Shown here: piece by piece, positions 18,836-27,290 of the stretch
Numbering within the stretch: the first letter of the stretch is position 1
Layout of the letters: each line of letters opens with the position of its first letter
NCBI RefSeq assembly: GCF_003992125.1
Contig: NZ_RQUY01000002.1
Location: forward strand, 1-64,000
DNA from: Veillonella caviae
Lineage (GTDB): Bacteria > Bacillota > Negativicutes > Veillonellales > Veillonellaceae
Reading direction: 5' to 3'
DNA: 64,000 nt
Notes under the pieces: generated by a model
Seen by the model: the letters and a program-made list of their open reading frames with translations, nothing else
Database searches by the model: none
What the model was told of the DNA's origin: nothing
Position numbers and translations under genes: made by a program

Positions 18836-18981
18836 AACGATTGCTATATTTGGTGAAAGCTTATTATGCGTATATTCAGACGCCAAAGGGGCGTTATGAA
18901 TGGAAGTCGTATATACAGGCTTTACTCTTATTTATCTTAATTTGCTGGATTGTCATAAAGGGTGTGACACATATATGGTAA
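18832..18981 (+). CDS. Hidden 49-residue single-span membrane protein
   Basis: An open frame from GTG 18832 to TAA 18979-18981. The GTGA start/stop overlap with proA and the 7-base overlap with the nadD ATG (18975) are typical of translational coupling. The product has a basic, tyrosine-rich N-terminus (KRLLYLVKAYYAYIQTPKGR) and one strong hydrophobic helix at about residues 30-43 (ALLLFILICWIVIKG). It fills the proA-nadD gap exactly. I do not recognise a family. The ribosome site is weak, so expression would depend on coupling to proA; it could also be a chance frame. Confidence 0.5.
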   Translation: MKRLLYLVKAYYAYIQTPKGRYEWKSYIQALLLFILICWIVIKGVTHIW

Positions 18982-19589
18982 TGACAAGACGAATAGGCAT
19001 TATAGGGGGTACATTTAATCCTATTCATTTAGGACATCTCATGATTGCTGAAGTGGCACGAGAAGAATTTCAGTTAGAAAAAGTTATTTTTGTACCTGCT
19101 CGCATTCCACCTCATAAACAGCATGATGTAATCCAAGCAGAACATCGCTATGCTATGGCAGCAGCAGCGGTAGCGGATAATCCGTATTTTGAAATATCCG
19201 ATGTGGAAATGAAACGTGAAGGTCCGTCTTATACGGTGGATACCATACATTACTTTAGAGAAATGTATGGTGATACAGCATCCTTTTATTTTATTGCAGG
19301 AACTGATACTATACGGGATTTGCCGAATTGGAAATATATTGATGAGCTCTTAAAGCACTGTCATTTTATAGGTGCTATCCGACCTGATGGCTCTGCTGTT
19401 ATAGATATGACATTAGATATTCTAGGTGATGTGGCTAAAAATAAGATTCATATAATGCCCGTACCTGAAATGAAATTATCTGCCACTTATTTACGAGAAC
19501 GTTTGCGTCATGGTCAAACGGTGCGGTATATGTTACCTAAATGTGTAGTTGATTATATTGAAAATAACGATATTTACCGGAAGGAATAA
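18975..19589 (+). CDS. nadD: Nicotinate-nucleotide adenylyltransferase
   Basis: Adenylates nicotinate mononucleotide in NAD synthesis. It is 204 residues from ATG 18975 (MVMTRRIGIIGGTFNPIHLGH), with the nucleotidyl-transferase motif GGTFNPIHLGHL and the C-terminal LSATYLRE pattern (ISSTxIR in most homologues). In-frame codons extend upstream to 18900 but do not resemble the family and lie over the micro-ORF in another frame, so I excluded them. yqeK follows 4 bases later, as in Firmicutes generally. Confidence 0.95.
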   Translation: MVMTRRIGIIGGTFNPIHLGHLMIAEVAREEFQLEKVIFVPARIPPHKQHDVIQAEHRYAMAAAAVADNPYFEISDVEMKREGPSYTVDTIHYFREMYGDTASFYFIAGTDTIRDLPNWKYIDELLKHCHFIGAIRPDGSAVIDMTLDILGDVAKNKIHIMPVPEMKLSATYLRERLRHGQTVRYMLPKCVVDYIENNDIYRKE

Positions 19590-19593
19590 TAAG

Positions 19594-20160
19594 GTGGACA
19601 TCAGAGACATTGAAATTGACCTCCGTAGGAGATTAAGTAAAAAGCGATTTGAACATACATTAGGAGTTGTTGTAACATCTGTAGATTTAGCTCGTAAATA
19701 TGGTGAAAATCTAGAATATGCTCGATTAGCAGCATTATTACATGATTCAGCTAAGGAATTACCATTGTTGGATATGCAAAATTTAGTAAAGAATTTTAAT
19801 CTTGATGATGATATGTTACGTAATGGAGCGCTACTTCATGGCGTAGCAGGTATGGAATTAGCTAAAGAGCGATATGGTGTGACGAATTCATATATTTTAG
19901 AAGCTATTCGTGTGCATACTACTGGAAAAGTAAATATGTCTACCTTAGATAAAATTATTTTTTTAGCTGACTATATTGAACCTAATCGTGACTTTCCTGG
20001 TTTAGATATCATTAGATTAGCTGCAAAGGAAAGTCTCGATAAAGGTGTATTAGCAGGATATGATATGACTATACGACATTTGCTAGATCAAGGACTTTCT
20101 ATTTATCCTCTTACTATTTTAGGTCGTAACGATATTATAAGATCGATTAAGGGAGGTTAG
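19594..20160 (+). CDS. yqeK: HD-domain Ap4A hydrolase YqeK
   Basis: A 188-residue HD-superfamily phosphohydrolase. The metal ligands are visible in KRFEHTLGVV, LLHDSAKE and LLHGVAG. Bacterial YqeK proteins cleave diadenosine tetraphosphate symmetrically to ADP. I set the start at GTG 19594 (MDIRDIEIDL) because AAGGA lies 9 bases upstream; an upstream ATG at 19549 lies inside nadD. It sits in the conserved nadD-yqeK-LCP-rsfS cluster. Confidence 0.92.
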   Translation: MDIRDIEIDLRRRLSKKRFEHTLGVVVTSVDLARKYGENLEYARLAALLHDSAKELPLLDMQNLVKNFNLDDDMLRNGALLHGVAGMELAKERYGVTNSYILEAIRVHTTGKVNMSTLDKIIFLADYIEPNRDFPGLDIIRLAAKESLDKGVLAGYDMTIRHLLDQGLSIYPLTILGRNDIIRSIKGG

Positions 20161-20164
20161 TAGT

Positions 20165-21280
20165 ATGGATGAGTTGGTGAAAGCACGGGAACGTCGTCGT
20201 AAGAGACGGCGTCGAGTTAAACGAAAAACGTCGATACAATGGGGACGTCTTGTTATTGTTGGCATATTAGCACTAGCAGTGTTATTTGGTATTTTTTGGG
20301 GCTTATATAGTGGTGTTTCCTATGTATATAATCGTATAACGGAACCTTCTGTAGCTGTGACAACTACTAGTGAACAAAGGAATCAAGAAAATGTTAAAGT
20401 GGAACAGAAGGCATTAGATAAGCCTATATATATTCTCATTGTTGGTAAGGATAGTAATCAGCCTAGTCAAGCAGATGCTCTATTCCTTATGTCTCTTAAT
20501 ATGTCGCAACATACGATGGATATTATTGGTATCCCTAGTAACAGCAAAATTGATAGTCGAAATAAACAATCTGTAGCTATGTTAAACCAAATCTATGCGC
20601 AAAATGGCATTGAATTAACGAAGGCTGTAGTGGAAGATATATTTCATATTTCTATTCCATACTATGTTGTTGTGGATGAAGCAGCTTTCAAAAAAACAAA
20701 TGATGTTATCGGTGAACAAGCATTATATGTAGAAAAAAATATGGAACATATAGATGCTACAACTGGTATCAAAGATATTGATTTACATAGAGGTTATCAA
20801 AATTTAGATAGTGATAAGGCATTAGGATATTTGCGTTATACTGATGATAAACAAGATAATTTTAGTCGCGTGGAACGGCAAGAGAGATTCTTGAAGTCTT
20901 GGATGGAACGGGAACAAGATGCTTTCATCATTACAAAAATTTGGCATGTTTGGCGTGTATGGAGCCATTATGAAAGCAATATTTCTACATGGGATGCGAT
21001 TCAATTGATGCGATCTATCGGTGATATGGATAAGAGTCAAATACATTTCTATATTCTACCAGGTGAAAAAGAGGAAATTGATAATATCGTGTATTGGCAA
21101 ATTAATCCTACAGAAGCGCAACGATTAGTTGGGATTATGATGGGCGATGTGTTACCTCAAGATATGAGCCAATTTTCTACATCCACAAGTTCTATTCAAA
21201 AAGATGTACCTGCTGAATCAGAACAAAATAGGAAGGTACAGCCATCAGAACCAGGTTCGGAACCAGAGAAATCAAATTAG
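20165..21280 (+). CDS. LytR-CpsA-Psr (LCP) family protein, degenerate active site
   Basis: A 371-residue protein with a very basic cytoplasmic N-terminus, one membrane helix at about residues 28-50, an LCP domain (about 80-260) and a polar tail. LCP enzymes attach wall polymers from undecaprenyl carriers to peptidoglycan. The late motif is kept (LRYTDDKQDNFSRVERQERF), but the first Arg-Asp motif reads QADALFLMSL and the usual IPRDT motif reads IPSNSKI, so key phosphate-binding arginines are missing. It may have lost transferase activity. Its position between yqeK and rsfS is the conserved one. Confidence 0.85.
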   Translation: MDELVKARERRRKRRRRVKRKTSIQWGRLVIVGILALAVLFGIFWGLYSGVSYVYNRITEPSVAVTTTSEQRNQENVKVEQKALDKPIYILIVGKDSNQPSQADALFLMSLNMSQHTMDIIGIPSNSKIDSRNKQSVAMLNQIYAQNGIELTKAVVEDIFHISIPYYVVVDEAAFKKTNDVIGEQALYVEKNMEHIDATTGIKDIDLHRGYQNLDSDKALGYLRYTDDKQDNFSRVERQERFLKSWMEREQDAFIITKIWHVWRVWSHYESNISTWDAIQLMRSIGDMDKSQIHFYILPGEKEEIDNIVYWQINPTEAQRLVGIMMGDVLPQDMSQFSTSTSSIQKDVPAESEQNRKVQPSEPGSEPEKSN

Positions 21281-21402
21281 ATAGCATGGAGATTGTATAC
21301 GCATTATAAGGATGCATAGAGGTGAATAGCTTATGGCATTCACTGAGGCTTAATCTATATATAAAGAAAAGTATACATACTATTTGAAGTATAGGAGATA
21401 TA

Positions 21403-21765
21403 ATGAAACAAAAAGAAGATATTAAACAAAGTGTATTAGCCTTGGCACAAGGAGCATTTGATAAAAAAGGTAAAGATATTGAAATTTTAGATTTAGAAGG
21501 TATTTCTATGTTAGGCGATTATTTTATGATTGTGAGTGCTAATAATATTAAACAATCTCAAAGTATTGCTGATGAAATCGAAGATGTGGCTGCTGAACAA
21601 GGTATGACCGTTCTTCACCGTGAAGGCTATCGTGAAGGGGATTGGATTCTCCTCGATTTCGGCGATATTATTTGCCATATTTTCGGCGGTGATGATACGC
21701 GTGAATTCTACGGTTTAGAAGCATTATGGAGCGATGCTTCGCGGGTTCCATTTGAAGGTGAATAA
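21403..21765 (+). CDS. rsfS: Ribosomal silencing factor RsfS
   Basis: A 120-residue protein with the RsfS pattern: DYFMIVSANN near residue 45, LHREGYREGDWILLDFGDIICHIF and a C-terminal YGLEALWSDA. It binds uL14 on free 50S subunits and blocks joining to 30S when nutrients are short. The 122-base gap upstream contains no recognisable terminator. It ends 1 base before the cvfB-like gene. Confidence 0.95.
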   Translation: MKQKEDIKQSVLALAQGAFDKKGKDIEILDLEGISMLGDYFMIVSANNIKQSQSIADEIEDVAAEQGMTVLHREGYREGDWILLDFGDIICHIFGGDDTREFYGLEALWSDASRVPFEGE

Positions 21766-21766
21766 T

Positions 21767-22672
21767 ATGGCTACTGAATTATTAGAAAATACAATAGCTA
21801 CGCTAAAGGTATTGCGAGTAAGTGACCATGGTGCCTTTTTAGATGGTCAAACTGGTAATACTAATGATGATATTTTACTGCACAAAGATCAACAAACATC
21901 ACTTGTTGCTATTGGTGATATGGTAGAGGTATTTTTATATCGTGATCCGAAAGGACGTCTCACTGCCTCTATGAGATTGCCGGCTATGAAAGTTGGTCAA
22001 ATCGGTTATGTAGAAGTGATTAATACGACGAATTTTGGTTGCTTTGTAGAAGTTGGTACCGAACGTGGTATCTTCATGCCTCATGCTGAAATGCGTGGTC
22101 GGCCACAAGTCGGTGAAAAAGTATGGGTCCGTCTATACACAGATAAATCAGGCCGTATGGCTGTATCCATGGATGTAGATGATGAAATGCGTCGCGCCTC
22201 TAAATCCGCTAATGATGCTGAAGTAGGACAACAGGTCAAAGGCGCTATTTATAATTTAACCTCTGAGGGGGCTTTTATTATTACACCAGAACGATGGATT
22301 GCATTTTTGCATCATTCTGAAATGACGCGTAAATTAAAGGTAGGGGAAATGATTGAAGCTCGTGTTACCTTTAAACGCGATGATGGTCGTGTAAATATTT
22401 CTATGCGTCCCACTAAAGAAAAGGCTTTAGTATCCGATGGTGATATTATCATGGAATATCTTTTCAATCGAGGTGGCAAAATGCCATATAGTGATGAATC
22501 ATCAGCTATGTTAATTAAGGATAAATTTAATATTAGCAAGGCTGCTTTTAAACGCGCTTTAGGACATTTAATGAAAGAGAGAAAAATCATTCAAGAAGAT
22601 GGTTGGACCTTATTAACAGATATTGGTAAATCATGGGCACCGCCTGCAAAAGATGAGAAGCAAGGGGAATAA
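21767..22672 (+). CDS. S1-domain RNA-binding protein, CvfB/YitL family
   Basis: A 301-residue protein with three S1-like OB folds (ATLKVLRVSDHGAFLDGQTG, VGYVEVINTTNFGCFVEVG-like and GAIYNLTSEGAFIITPERW) and a C-terminal winged-helix region (about residues 225-290), as in CvfB. CvfB binds RNA and affects virulence-factor expression in Staphylococcus; the role here is unknown. The start ATG 21767 has GAAGGTG upstream. Confidence 0.88.
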   Translation: MATELLENTIATLKVLRVSDHGAFLDGQTGNTNDDILLHKDQQTSLVAIGDMVEVFLYRDPKGRLTASMRLPAMKVGQIGYVEVINTTNFGCFVEVGTERGIFMPHAEMRGRPQVGEKVWVRLYTDKSGRMAVSMDVDDEMRRASKSANDAEVGQQVKGAIYNLTSEGAFIITPERWIAFLHHSEMTRKLKVGEMIEARVTFKRDDGRVNISMRPTKEKALVSDGDIIMEYLFNRGGKMPYSDESSAMLIKDKFNISKAAFKRALGHLMKERKIIQEDGWTLLTDIGKSWAPPAKDEKQGE

Positions 22673-22674
22673 GC

Positions 22675-24015
22675 ATGAAAATTATTGTTGTTGGTGCTGG
22701 CAAGGTTGGTTATTCATTATCACAGCGTTTAGTACAAGATAATCACGATGTATATATGATTGATCGCTCGCAAGAGCGTATTCATAATTTGGAACATGTT
22801 CTTGATGTGAGTCTCGTACAAGGGAATGGTAGTGACATTCAATTGTTAAACGAAATTGGCATGGATGATGTGGGCATGTTTATTGCCGTGACTGACTCAG
22901 ATGAAGTGAATATGCTGTCCTGTGCAGTAGCCAAAATTGCTGGTGTACCAACAACTGTGGCTCGCGTACGGGATACTAATATAGCAGAACATATGGATGA
23001 CACCATGAAAGAGCGTTTAGGAGTCGATTTATTTATCAATCCTGAAATGGTAACGGCTCAAGAGTTATTACAAATCTTGGAAACTCCTTCCGCCATCGAT
23101 GTAGAAGAATTTGGACAAGGCTCTGTACGTCTTATGGAGTTTAAAATTAAAGATGATTTCCCTCTATTGCGTACACCATTAAAAGATGTTTGCTTTCCTG
23201 AGGGGGCTCTTCTTGTAGGTATTCTTCGTCATGGTGAAATGATTATTCCTCATGGTGAAAGCTTCGTACAGCCTCACGACAGTGTTTTTTTCTTAGGCCT
23301 AAAGAATGCTATTGATACCTTAGAGCGGCAGTGGTTTTCAAATTATGATACCTTTCATAAAAGGGTTGTTATTATAGGCGCTGGCCTATTAGGACAAAAT
23401 TTAGCCGTATTATTAGAGCGAGCTGGATTTACTGTTAAGGTTATTGAAAAAGATATTGAACGTTGTGAGCAATTGGCTGCTAAGGTGGATAAAGCCATTA
23501 TTATCAATGGGGATGGTACAGATTTTGATCTATTAGAAGCGGAAGAAGTATCTGATAATGATGTTATTATTGCTCTAACAGATGATGATAAGCTCAACCT
23601 ATTGGTGGCTCTTGTAGGTAAGCATATGGGGATTCCTAAAACCGTTGTACGTGTAGGTAGACCTGAATATATTATGCTTATGGAGCAAGTGGGCATCGAT
23701 ATAGTATTTTCTCCGCGTCTATTGACTGCAGGACAAATTTTGCGTTTTGTTCGCAGTGGTGAGGGTGTTGTATCTATTTCTACTTTTGAAGGTGGCAAAG
23801 CAGAGTCGATTGAGATTGCGATTACAGAACAGTCGCCTGTGGCGGGCAAGCAATTAAAGGATATTCGATTGCCAGGAAAAGCTTTGGTAGGCGTTATTTT
23901 GCGTGGTAATGAGGCTATTGTACCACGTGGTAACACAGAAATCCTCGTTGGTGATCATATTGTATTATTTACTCTCCCTGAATCAGTTACTAAATTGCTC
24001 AACTATTTAACATAA
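22675..24015 (+). CDS. trkA: Trk potassium uptake regulatory subunit TrkA
   Basis: A 446-residue peripheral membrane protein with two RCK repeats. Each has a Rossmann fold (IIVVGAGKVGYSL near residue 2; VVIIGAGLLGQNL near residue 224) plus an RCK-C domain. It binds NAD(H)/ATP and gates TrkH. It is followed 8 bases later by trkH, its membrane partner. Confidence 0.94.
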   Translation: MKIIVVGAGKVGYSLSQRLVQDNHDVYMIDRSQERIHNLEHVLDVSLVQGNGSDIQLLNEIGMDDVGMFIAVTDSDEVNMLSCAVAKIAGVPTTVARVRDTNIAEHMDDTMKERLGVDLFINPEMVTAQELLQILETPSAIDVEEFGQGSVRLMEFKIKDDFPLLRTPLKDVCFPEGALLVGILRHGEMIIPHGESFVQPHDSVFFLGLKNAIDTLERQWFSNYDTFHKRVVIIGAGLLGQNLAVLLERAGFTVKVIEKDIERCEQLAAKVDKAIIINGDGTDFDLLEAEEVSDNDVIIALTDDDKLNLLVALVGKHMGIPKTVVRVGRPEYIMLMEQVGIDIVFSPRLLTAGQILRFVRSGEGVVSISTFEGGKAESIEIAITEQSPVAGKQLKDIRLPGKALVGVILRGNEAIVPRGNTEILVGDHIVLFTLPESVTKLLNYLT

Positions 24016-24023
24016 GAGGATTT

Positions 24024-25511
24024 ATGCGTATACAAATTGTCATGTCCTTAGTGGGCAGATTATTATATATATTTGGCGGTTTTGTAGCTATTCCATTTAT
24101 ATATAGTTTGATTTTTGAAACTGCATATTGGTCATTTGCAATAACATCGATCTTATCGATGGTAATCGGTTATGGTTTGTCTAAATGGGGATTTAAAAGC
24201 GACAGCTTTAGTTTGCGTGACGGTTTTCTCGTAGTTGGGTCTACTTGGTTATTTACGGTAACGCTTGGGGCCATCCCATTTATGATGAGCGGCATTGTTA
24301 TTCATCCATTAGATGCTTTGTTTGAGTCTACATCAGGGATTACGGCTACTGGTGCTACCATTATCTATAATGTAGATGAGATTCCTAAAAGTTTCGTCTT
24401 ATGGCGTGGCCTTATGCATTGGATTGGGGGAATGGGAATTATCGTATTAATTCTGTCATTTCTACGAAATTTAGGGGCTGATGCGGCCCATTTTTTCAAT
24501 GCTGAAGCATCTGTACCTAGGCCTGGTGTAGTGATGCCACGTATTCAATCGATGGCATCAAAATTGTGGAAAGTGTACGTAGCTTTTACAGTTCTTTGCT
24601 TTCTCATGCTTTTAATGGGGGGCATCGAAGTTTTTGATGCATTGAATTATGCTTTTTCTATTATATCTACTGGTGGTTTTACTCCCACTACGGCAGGTAC
24701 CTTTTTATATGCTCACGATACGTATATATCAGCTGTTTTTATTGTGTTTATGATATTAGCAGGTGGTAATTTTTCCGTTTACTATACAGCATTGCAAAAA
24801 GGGTGGCGTTCCTTAATATCGGATTTTGAAACGCGTATGTATTGGCTTATGCTCGCTGTAGGCATTCTTATAACTTTTATATTTTTATCGTTACAAACTA
24901 ATACGTCCCCTTTAGGAGATGCCTTTTGCAGTGCAGCATTTATGTTAGTATCGTTGCAAACTGGTAGTGGATTTGCTATTTCAGATTATGATTTGTGGCC
25001 TGGTGCGGCGCAAATGACATTGTTTATTGCGTCTTTCTTTGGTGGCTGTAGTGGCTCTACTACAGGGGGTATCAAGATTATTCGCCTTATTATACTTCTA
25101 AAAAGTAGTATTATGTATTTACGCAAATCTATTCATCCCGACATGGTTCAAGTGGTCCGTATCAATGGAAAACCAATGCCCGATAAATGGATACAAATGA
25201 CGCAGCAATTTATATTTTTATATTTACTGATTTATGTAGTATCGGTGTTTCTGATGGCCTGCTCTGGGGTGTCTACAGGAGATGCGTTACAAATCGTAAC
25301 GGCTTTTCTTAGTAATGTAGGTTTAGGTTTTGGTGGATATGGTCCGACAGACTCATTTAGTGCTTTGCCTTATGCTGGAAAGCTTGTTGCTATTATAGAT
25401 ATGTTATTAGGTCGTTTGGAATTATTTACCATTCTTGTTATGTTACATCCACAATTTTGGGAAGGGTATTTTATCAAGAAAGATGCTAATAAGCGATATC
25501 GTATTATTTAA
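24024..25511 (+). CDS. trkH: Trk potassium transporter membrane subunit TrkH
   Basis: A 495-residue polytopic protein with four P-loop repeats. The selectivity-filter glycines can be seen in ESTSGITATGAT, FSIISTGGFTPT, LVSLQTGSGFA and FLSNVGLGFGG. TrkH moves K+ into the cell together with TrkA. Start and length are normal for the family. Confidence 0.94.
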   Translation: MRIQIVMSLVGRLLYIFGGFVAIPFIYSLIFETAYWSFAITSILSMVIGYGLSKWGFKSDSFSLRDGFLVVGSTWLFTVTLGAIPFMMSGIVIHPLDALFESTSGITATGATIIYNVDEIPKSFVLWRGLMHWIGGMGIIVLILSFLRNLGADAAHFFNAEASVPRPGVVMPRIQSMASKLWKVYVAFTVLCFLMLLMGGIEVFDALNYAFSIISTGGFTPTTAGTFLYAHDTYISAVFIVFMILAGGNFSVYYTALQKGWRSLISDFETRMYWLMLAVGILITFIFLSLQTNTSPLGDAFCSAAFMLVSLQTGSGFAISDYDLWPGAAQMTLFIASFFGGCSGSTTGGIKIIRLIILLKSSIMYLRKSIHPDMVQVVRINGKPMPDKWIQMTQQFIFLYLLIYVVSVFLMACSGVSTGDALQIVTAFLSNVGLGFGGYGPTDSFSALPYAGKLVAIIDMLLGRLELFTILVMLHPQFWEGYFIKKDANKRYRII

Positions 25512-25621
25512 TGTGGTTATTTAATAGTCATTTATTTATAGGGAAGATAATTTATATCTTAGAACGTAGTATTTGGATTAGATTTTGTGTATATGAAAAG
25601 AAAGGGGGCGGGGCTATAATT

Positions 25622-26218
25622 ATGGAAATTATAAAACGACCTTTAGGACTTTATAAGGCTAATTGTTATGTATTAAAAAAAGAGGGGAAATCTATTATTA
25701 TAGACCCTGGATTTCATAGCCAACACATTATAAATATGGTAGGCGATACACAGCCCTTAGCGGTATTATTAACACATGGTCATTGTGACCATGTGTCAGC
25801 GTTAGATGAAATTTGTCAGTATTACAATATTCCTGCTTATTTACATAAATATGATCATGAACTATTACAGCTCATTAGACGGAGACCTAGTGTATATAAG
25901 AAAAAAATGTTTACTCCTTGTAAAGATTTACGAGTGGGGACTCTAAAAATACCCCCATTTTTCTTTACAATTCATCATACTCCTGGACATAGTGCTGGCT
26001 CCGTATGTATTGAAATTGAAGGGCATTTATTTACTGGAGATACTGTATTTAAACAAAATGTAGGAAATAGTGATAATTATAACGGTAATGCAAAGGATTT
26101 AGTAAGCAGTATACGTCGTATAGTAAGTATGAATCATGATTTAATCATTGAACCAGGGCATAAAGAAAGTACTGTTTTAAAAAATGAAATTGAATTTTTA
26201 ATGAAATTTATAATATAG
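25622..26218 (+). CDS. Metallo-beta-lactamase-fold hydrolase, glyoxalase II-like
   Basis: A 198-residue enzyme with the full metal-binding set: THGHCDHVSALDEI, HTPGHSAGSVC, FTGDTVF and EPGHKEST. The closest type is the glyoxalase-II-like/YcbL group, which hydrolyses thioesters; the true substrate is unknown. I used ATG 25622 (MEIIKRPLGL), where family similarity begins. The same frame is open back to an ATG at 25511 overlapping the trkH stop, but those 37 codons do not look like the family. Confidence 0.88.
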   Translation: MEIIKRPLGLYKANCYVLKKEGKSIIIDPGFHSQHIINMVGDTQPLAVLLTHGHCDHVSALDEICQYYNIPAYLHKYDHELLQLIRRRPSVYKKKMFTPCKDLRVGTLKIPPFFFTIHHTPGHSAGSVCIEIEGHLFTGDTVFKQNVGNSDNYNGNAKDLVSSIRRIVSMNHDLIIEPGHKESTVLKNEIEFLMKFII

Positions 26219-26220
26219 TG

Positions 26221-26249
26221 TTGACAAAAACTCTAATAACAGATATACT
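26221..26249 (+). promoter_or_regulatory. Near-consensus promoter of the tRNA operon
   Basis: TTGACA (26221-26226) and TATACT (26244-26249) are separated by 17 bases. It begins 2 bases after the hydrolase stop codon and is the best vegetative promoter in the window. Confidence 0.85.
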
Positions 26250-26268
26250 AAGCAAGTACTTTGGATAC

Positions 26269-26344
26269 GGCCCCGTGGTGTAGCGGTTAACATGTCGCCC
26301 TGTCACGGCGAAGATCGTCAGTTCAAATCTGATCGGGGTCGCCA
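26269..26344 (+). tRNA. tRNA-Asp (GUC)
   Basis: The acceptor arm GGCCCCG pairs with CGGGGTC (one G-U), the anticodon GTC lies in CCTGTCACG, the T loop is GTTCAAATC, and CCA is encoded. Confidence 0.97.
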
Positions 26345-26349
26345 TTTAT

Positions 26350-26425
<76 letters not shown>

Positions 26426-26432
26426 TGTACAT

Positions 26433-26507
26433 GCGGGAATAGCTCAGCGGTAGAGCACCGCCTTGCCAAGGCGGGGGTCGCGAGTTCGAATCTCGTTTCC
26501 CGCTCCA
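26433..26507 (+). tRNA. tRNA-Gly (GCC)
   Basis: GCGGGAA/TTCCCGC acceptor arm, anticodon GCC in CTTGCCAAG, T loop GTTCGAATC, encoded CCA. Confidence 0.97.
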
Positions 26508-26516
26508 GTTTTATAT

Positions 26517-26591
<75 letters not shown>

Positions 26592-26606
26592 CTAAACGTT
26601 ACCCAT

Positions 26607-26695
26607 GCCGGGGTGGCGGAACAGGCAGACGCAACGGACTTAAAATCCGTCGGTTAGAAATAACCGTACCGGTTCGATTCCGGTCCTCGGCACCA
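26607..26695 (+). tRNA. tRNA-Leu (UAA)
   Basis: An 89-base class II tRNA with a long variable arm (CGGTTAGAAATAACCG), acceptor GCCGGGG/CCTCGGC, anticodon TAA in ACTTAAAAT and encoded CCA. Confidence 0.97.
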
Positions 26696-26698
26696 ATT

Positions 26699-26725
26699 AA
26701 GACTAACTTCGGTTAGTCTTTTTTT
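26699..26725 (+). terminator. Terminator of the tRNA operon
   Basis: GACTAAC and GTTAGTC pair around a TTCG tetraloop, followed by seven T. Confidence 0.93.
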
Positions 26726-26753
26726 CATATGCAAAATAACAAGGAGATATATT

Positions 26754-27194
26754 TTGGATAAGCCCTTATTATTGATTAGTAGCTGTCTCTGTGGGGTGTT
26801 TTGCCGCTACGATGGTAATCATAATCTCATAAATAATTTACAAGCTTTAGAATGCAGATATAAACTCATTTTAGTATGTCCTGAAGAACTAGGTGGTTTA
26901 TCTACACCTAGACAACCGGCAGAGCGCAAAGGCAATACTGTAGTCACTTGTACAGGGGAGGATGTAACAGATGCATTTCGATATGGTGCACAGCAAACAT
27001 TAGATATAGCGTTAGCGCATCGTTGTAAAATGGCATTATTGAAAGCAAAAAGTCCTAGTTGTGGTAAGGGGCAGATTTATGATGGTTCGTTTAGTAGACG
27101 GCTTATTAATGGTGATGGTATGGCTACAGAATTGTTGAGGGAACATCAAATAGAGGTATACACCGAAGAAGACATTGAAGATTTATTAGTGTGA
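26754..27194 (+). CDS. DUF523 family protein
   Basis: A 146-residue cytoplasmic protein with the DUF523 pattern: ISSCLCGVFCRYDGNHN at the N-terminus, CPEELGGLSTPRQPAER, and LKAKSPSCGKGQIYDG with a conserved cysteine. The function is not known; the clustered cysteines suggest metal or thiol chemistry. It starts at TTG 26754, 7 bases after AAGGAG. It is probably monocistronic, lying between the tRNA terminator and a bidirectional terminator. Confidence 0.85.
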   Translation: MDKPLLLISSCLCGVFCRYDGNHNLINNLQALECRYKLILVCPEELGGLSTPRQPAERKGNTVVTCTGEDVTDAFRYGAQQTLDIALAHRCKMALLKAKSPSCGKGQIYDGSFSRRLINGDGMATELLREHQIEVYTEEDIEDLLV

Positions 27195-27227
27195 AAATCT
27201 AAGTGTTACTATGATGAACTAGCATAT

Positions 27228-27269
27228 AATAAAAAACGACGAATCCAGTGGATGTCGTCGTTTTTTATT
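27228..27269. terminator. Bidirectional terminator between convergent genes
   Basis: The 15-base arms (AATAAAAAACGACGA at 27228-27242 and its complement at 27255-27269) carry an A tract on one side and a T tract on the other, so the hairpin can stop transcription from both directions. Confidence 0.88.
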
Positions 27270-27290
27270 AATTATTGTATATAGGTTTGA

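Noticed and set aside
23355-23936. 193-codon open frame antisense to trkA
   Set aside because: A shadow of the well-supported trkA frame; no ribosome site and no recognisable domain.
25511-25621. 37-codon N-terminal extension of the metallo-hydrolase
   Set aside because: No ribosome site at ATG 25511, and similarity to the family begins at ATG 25622.
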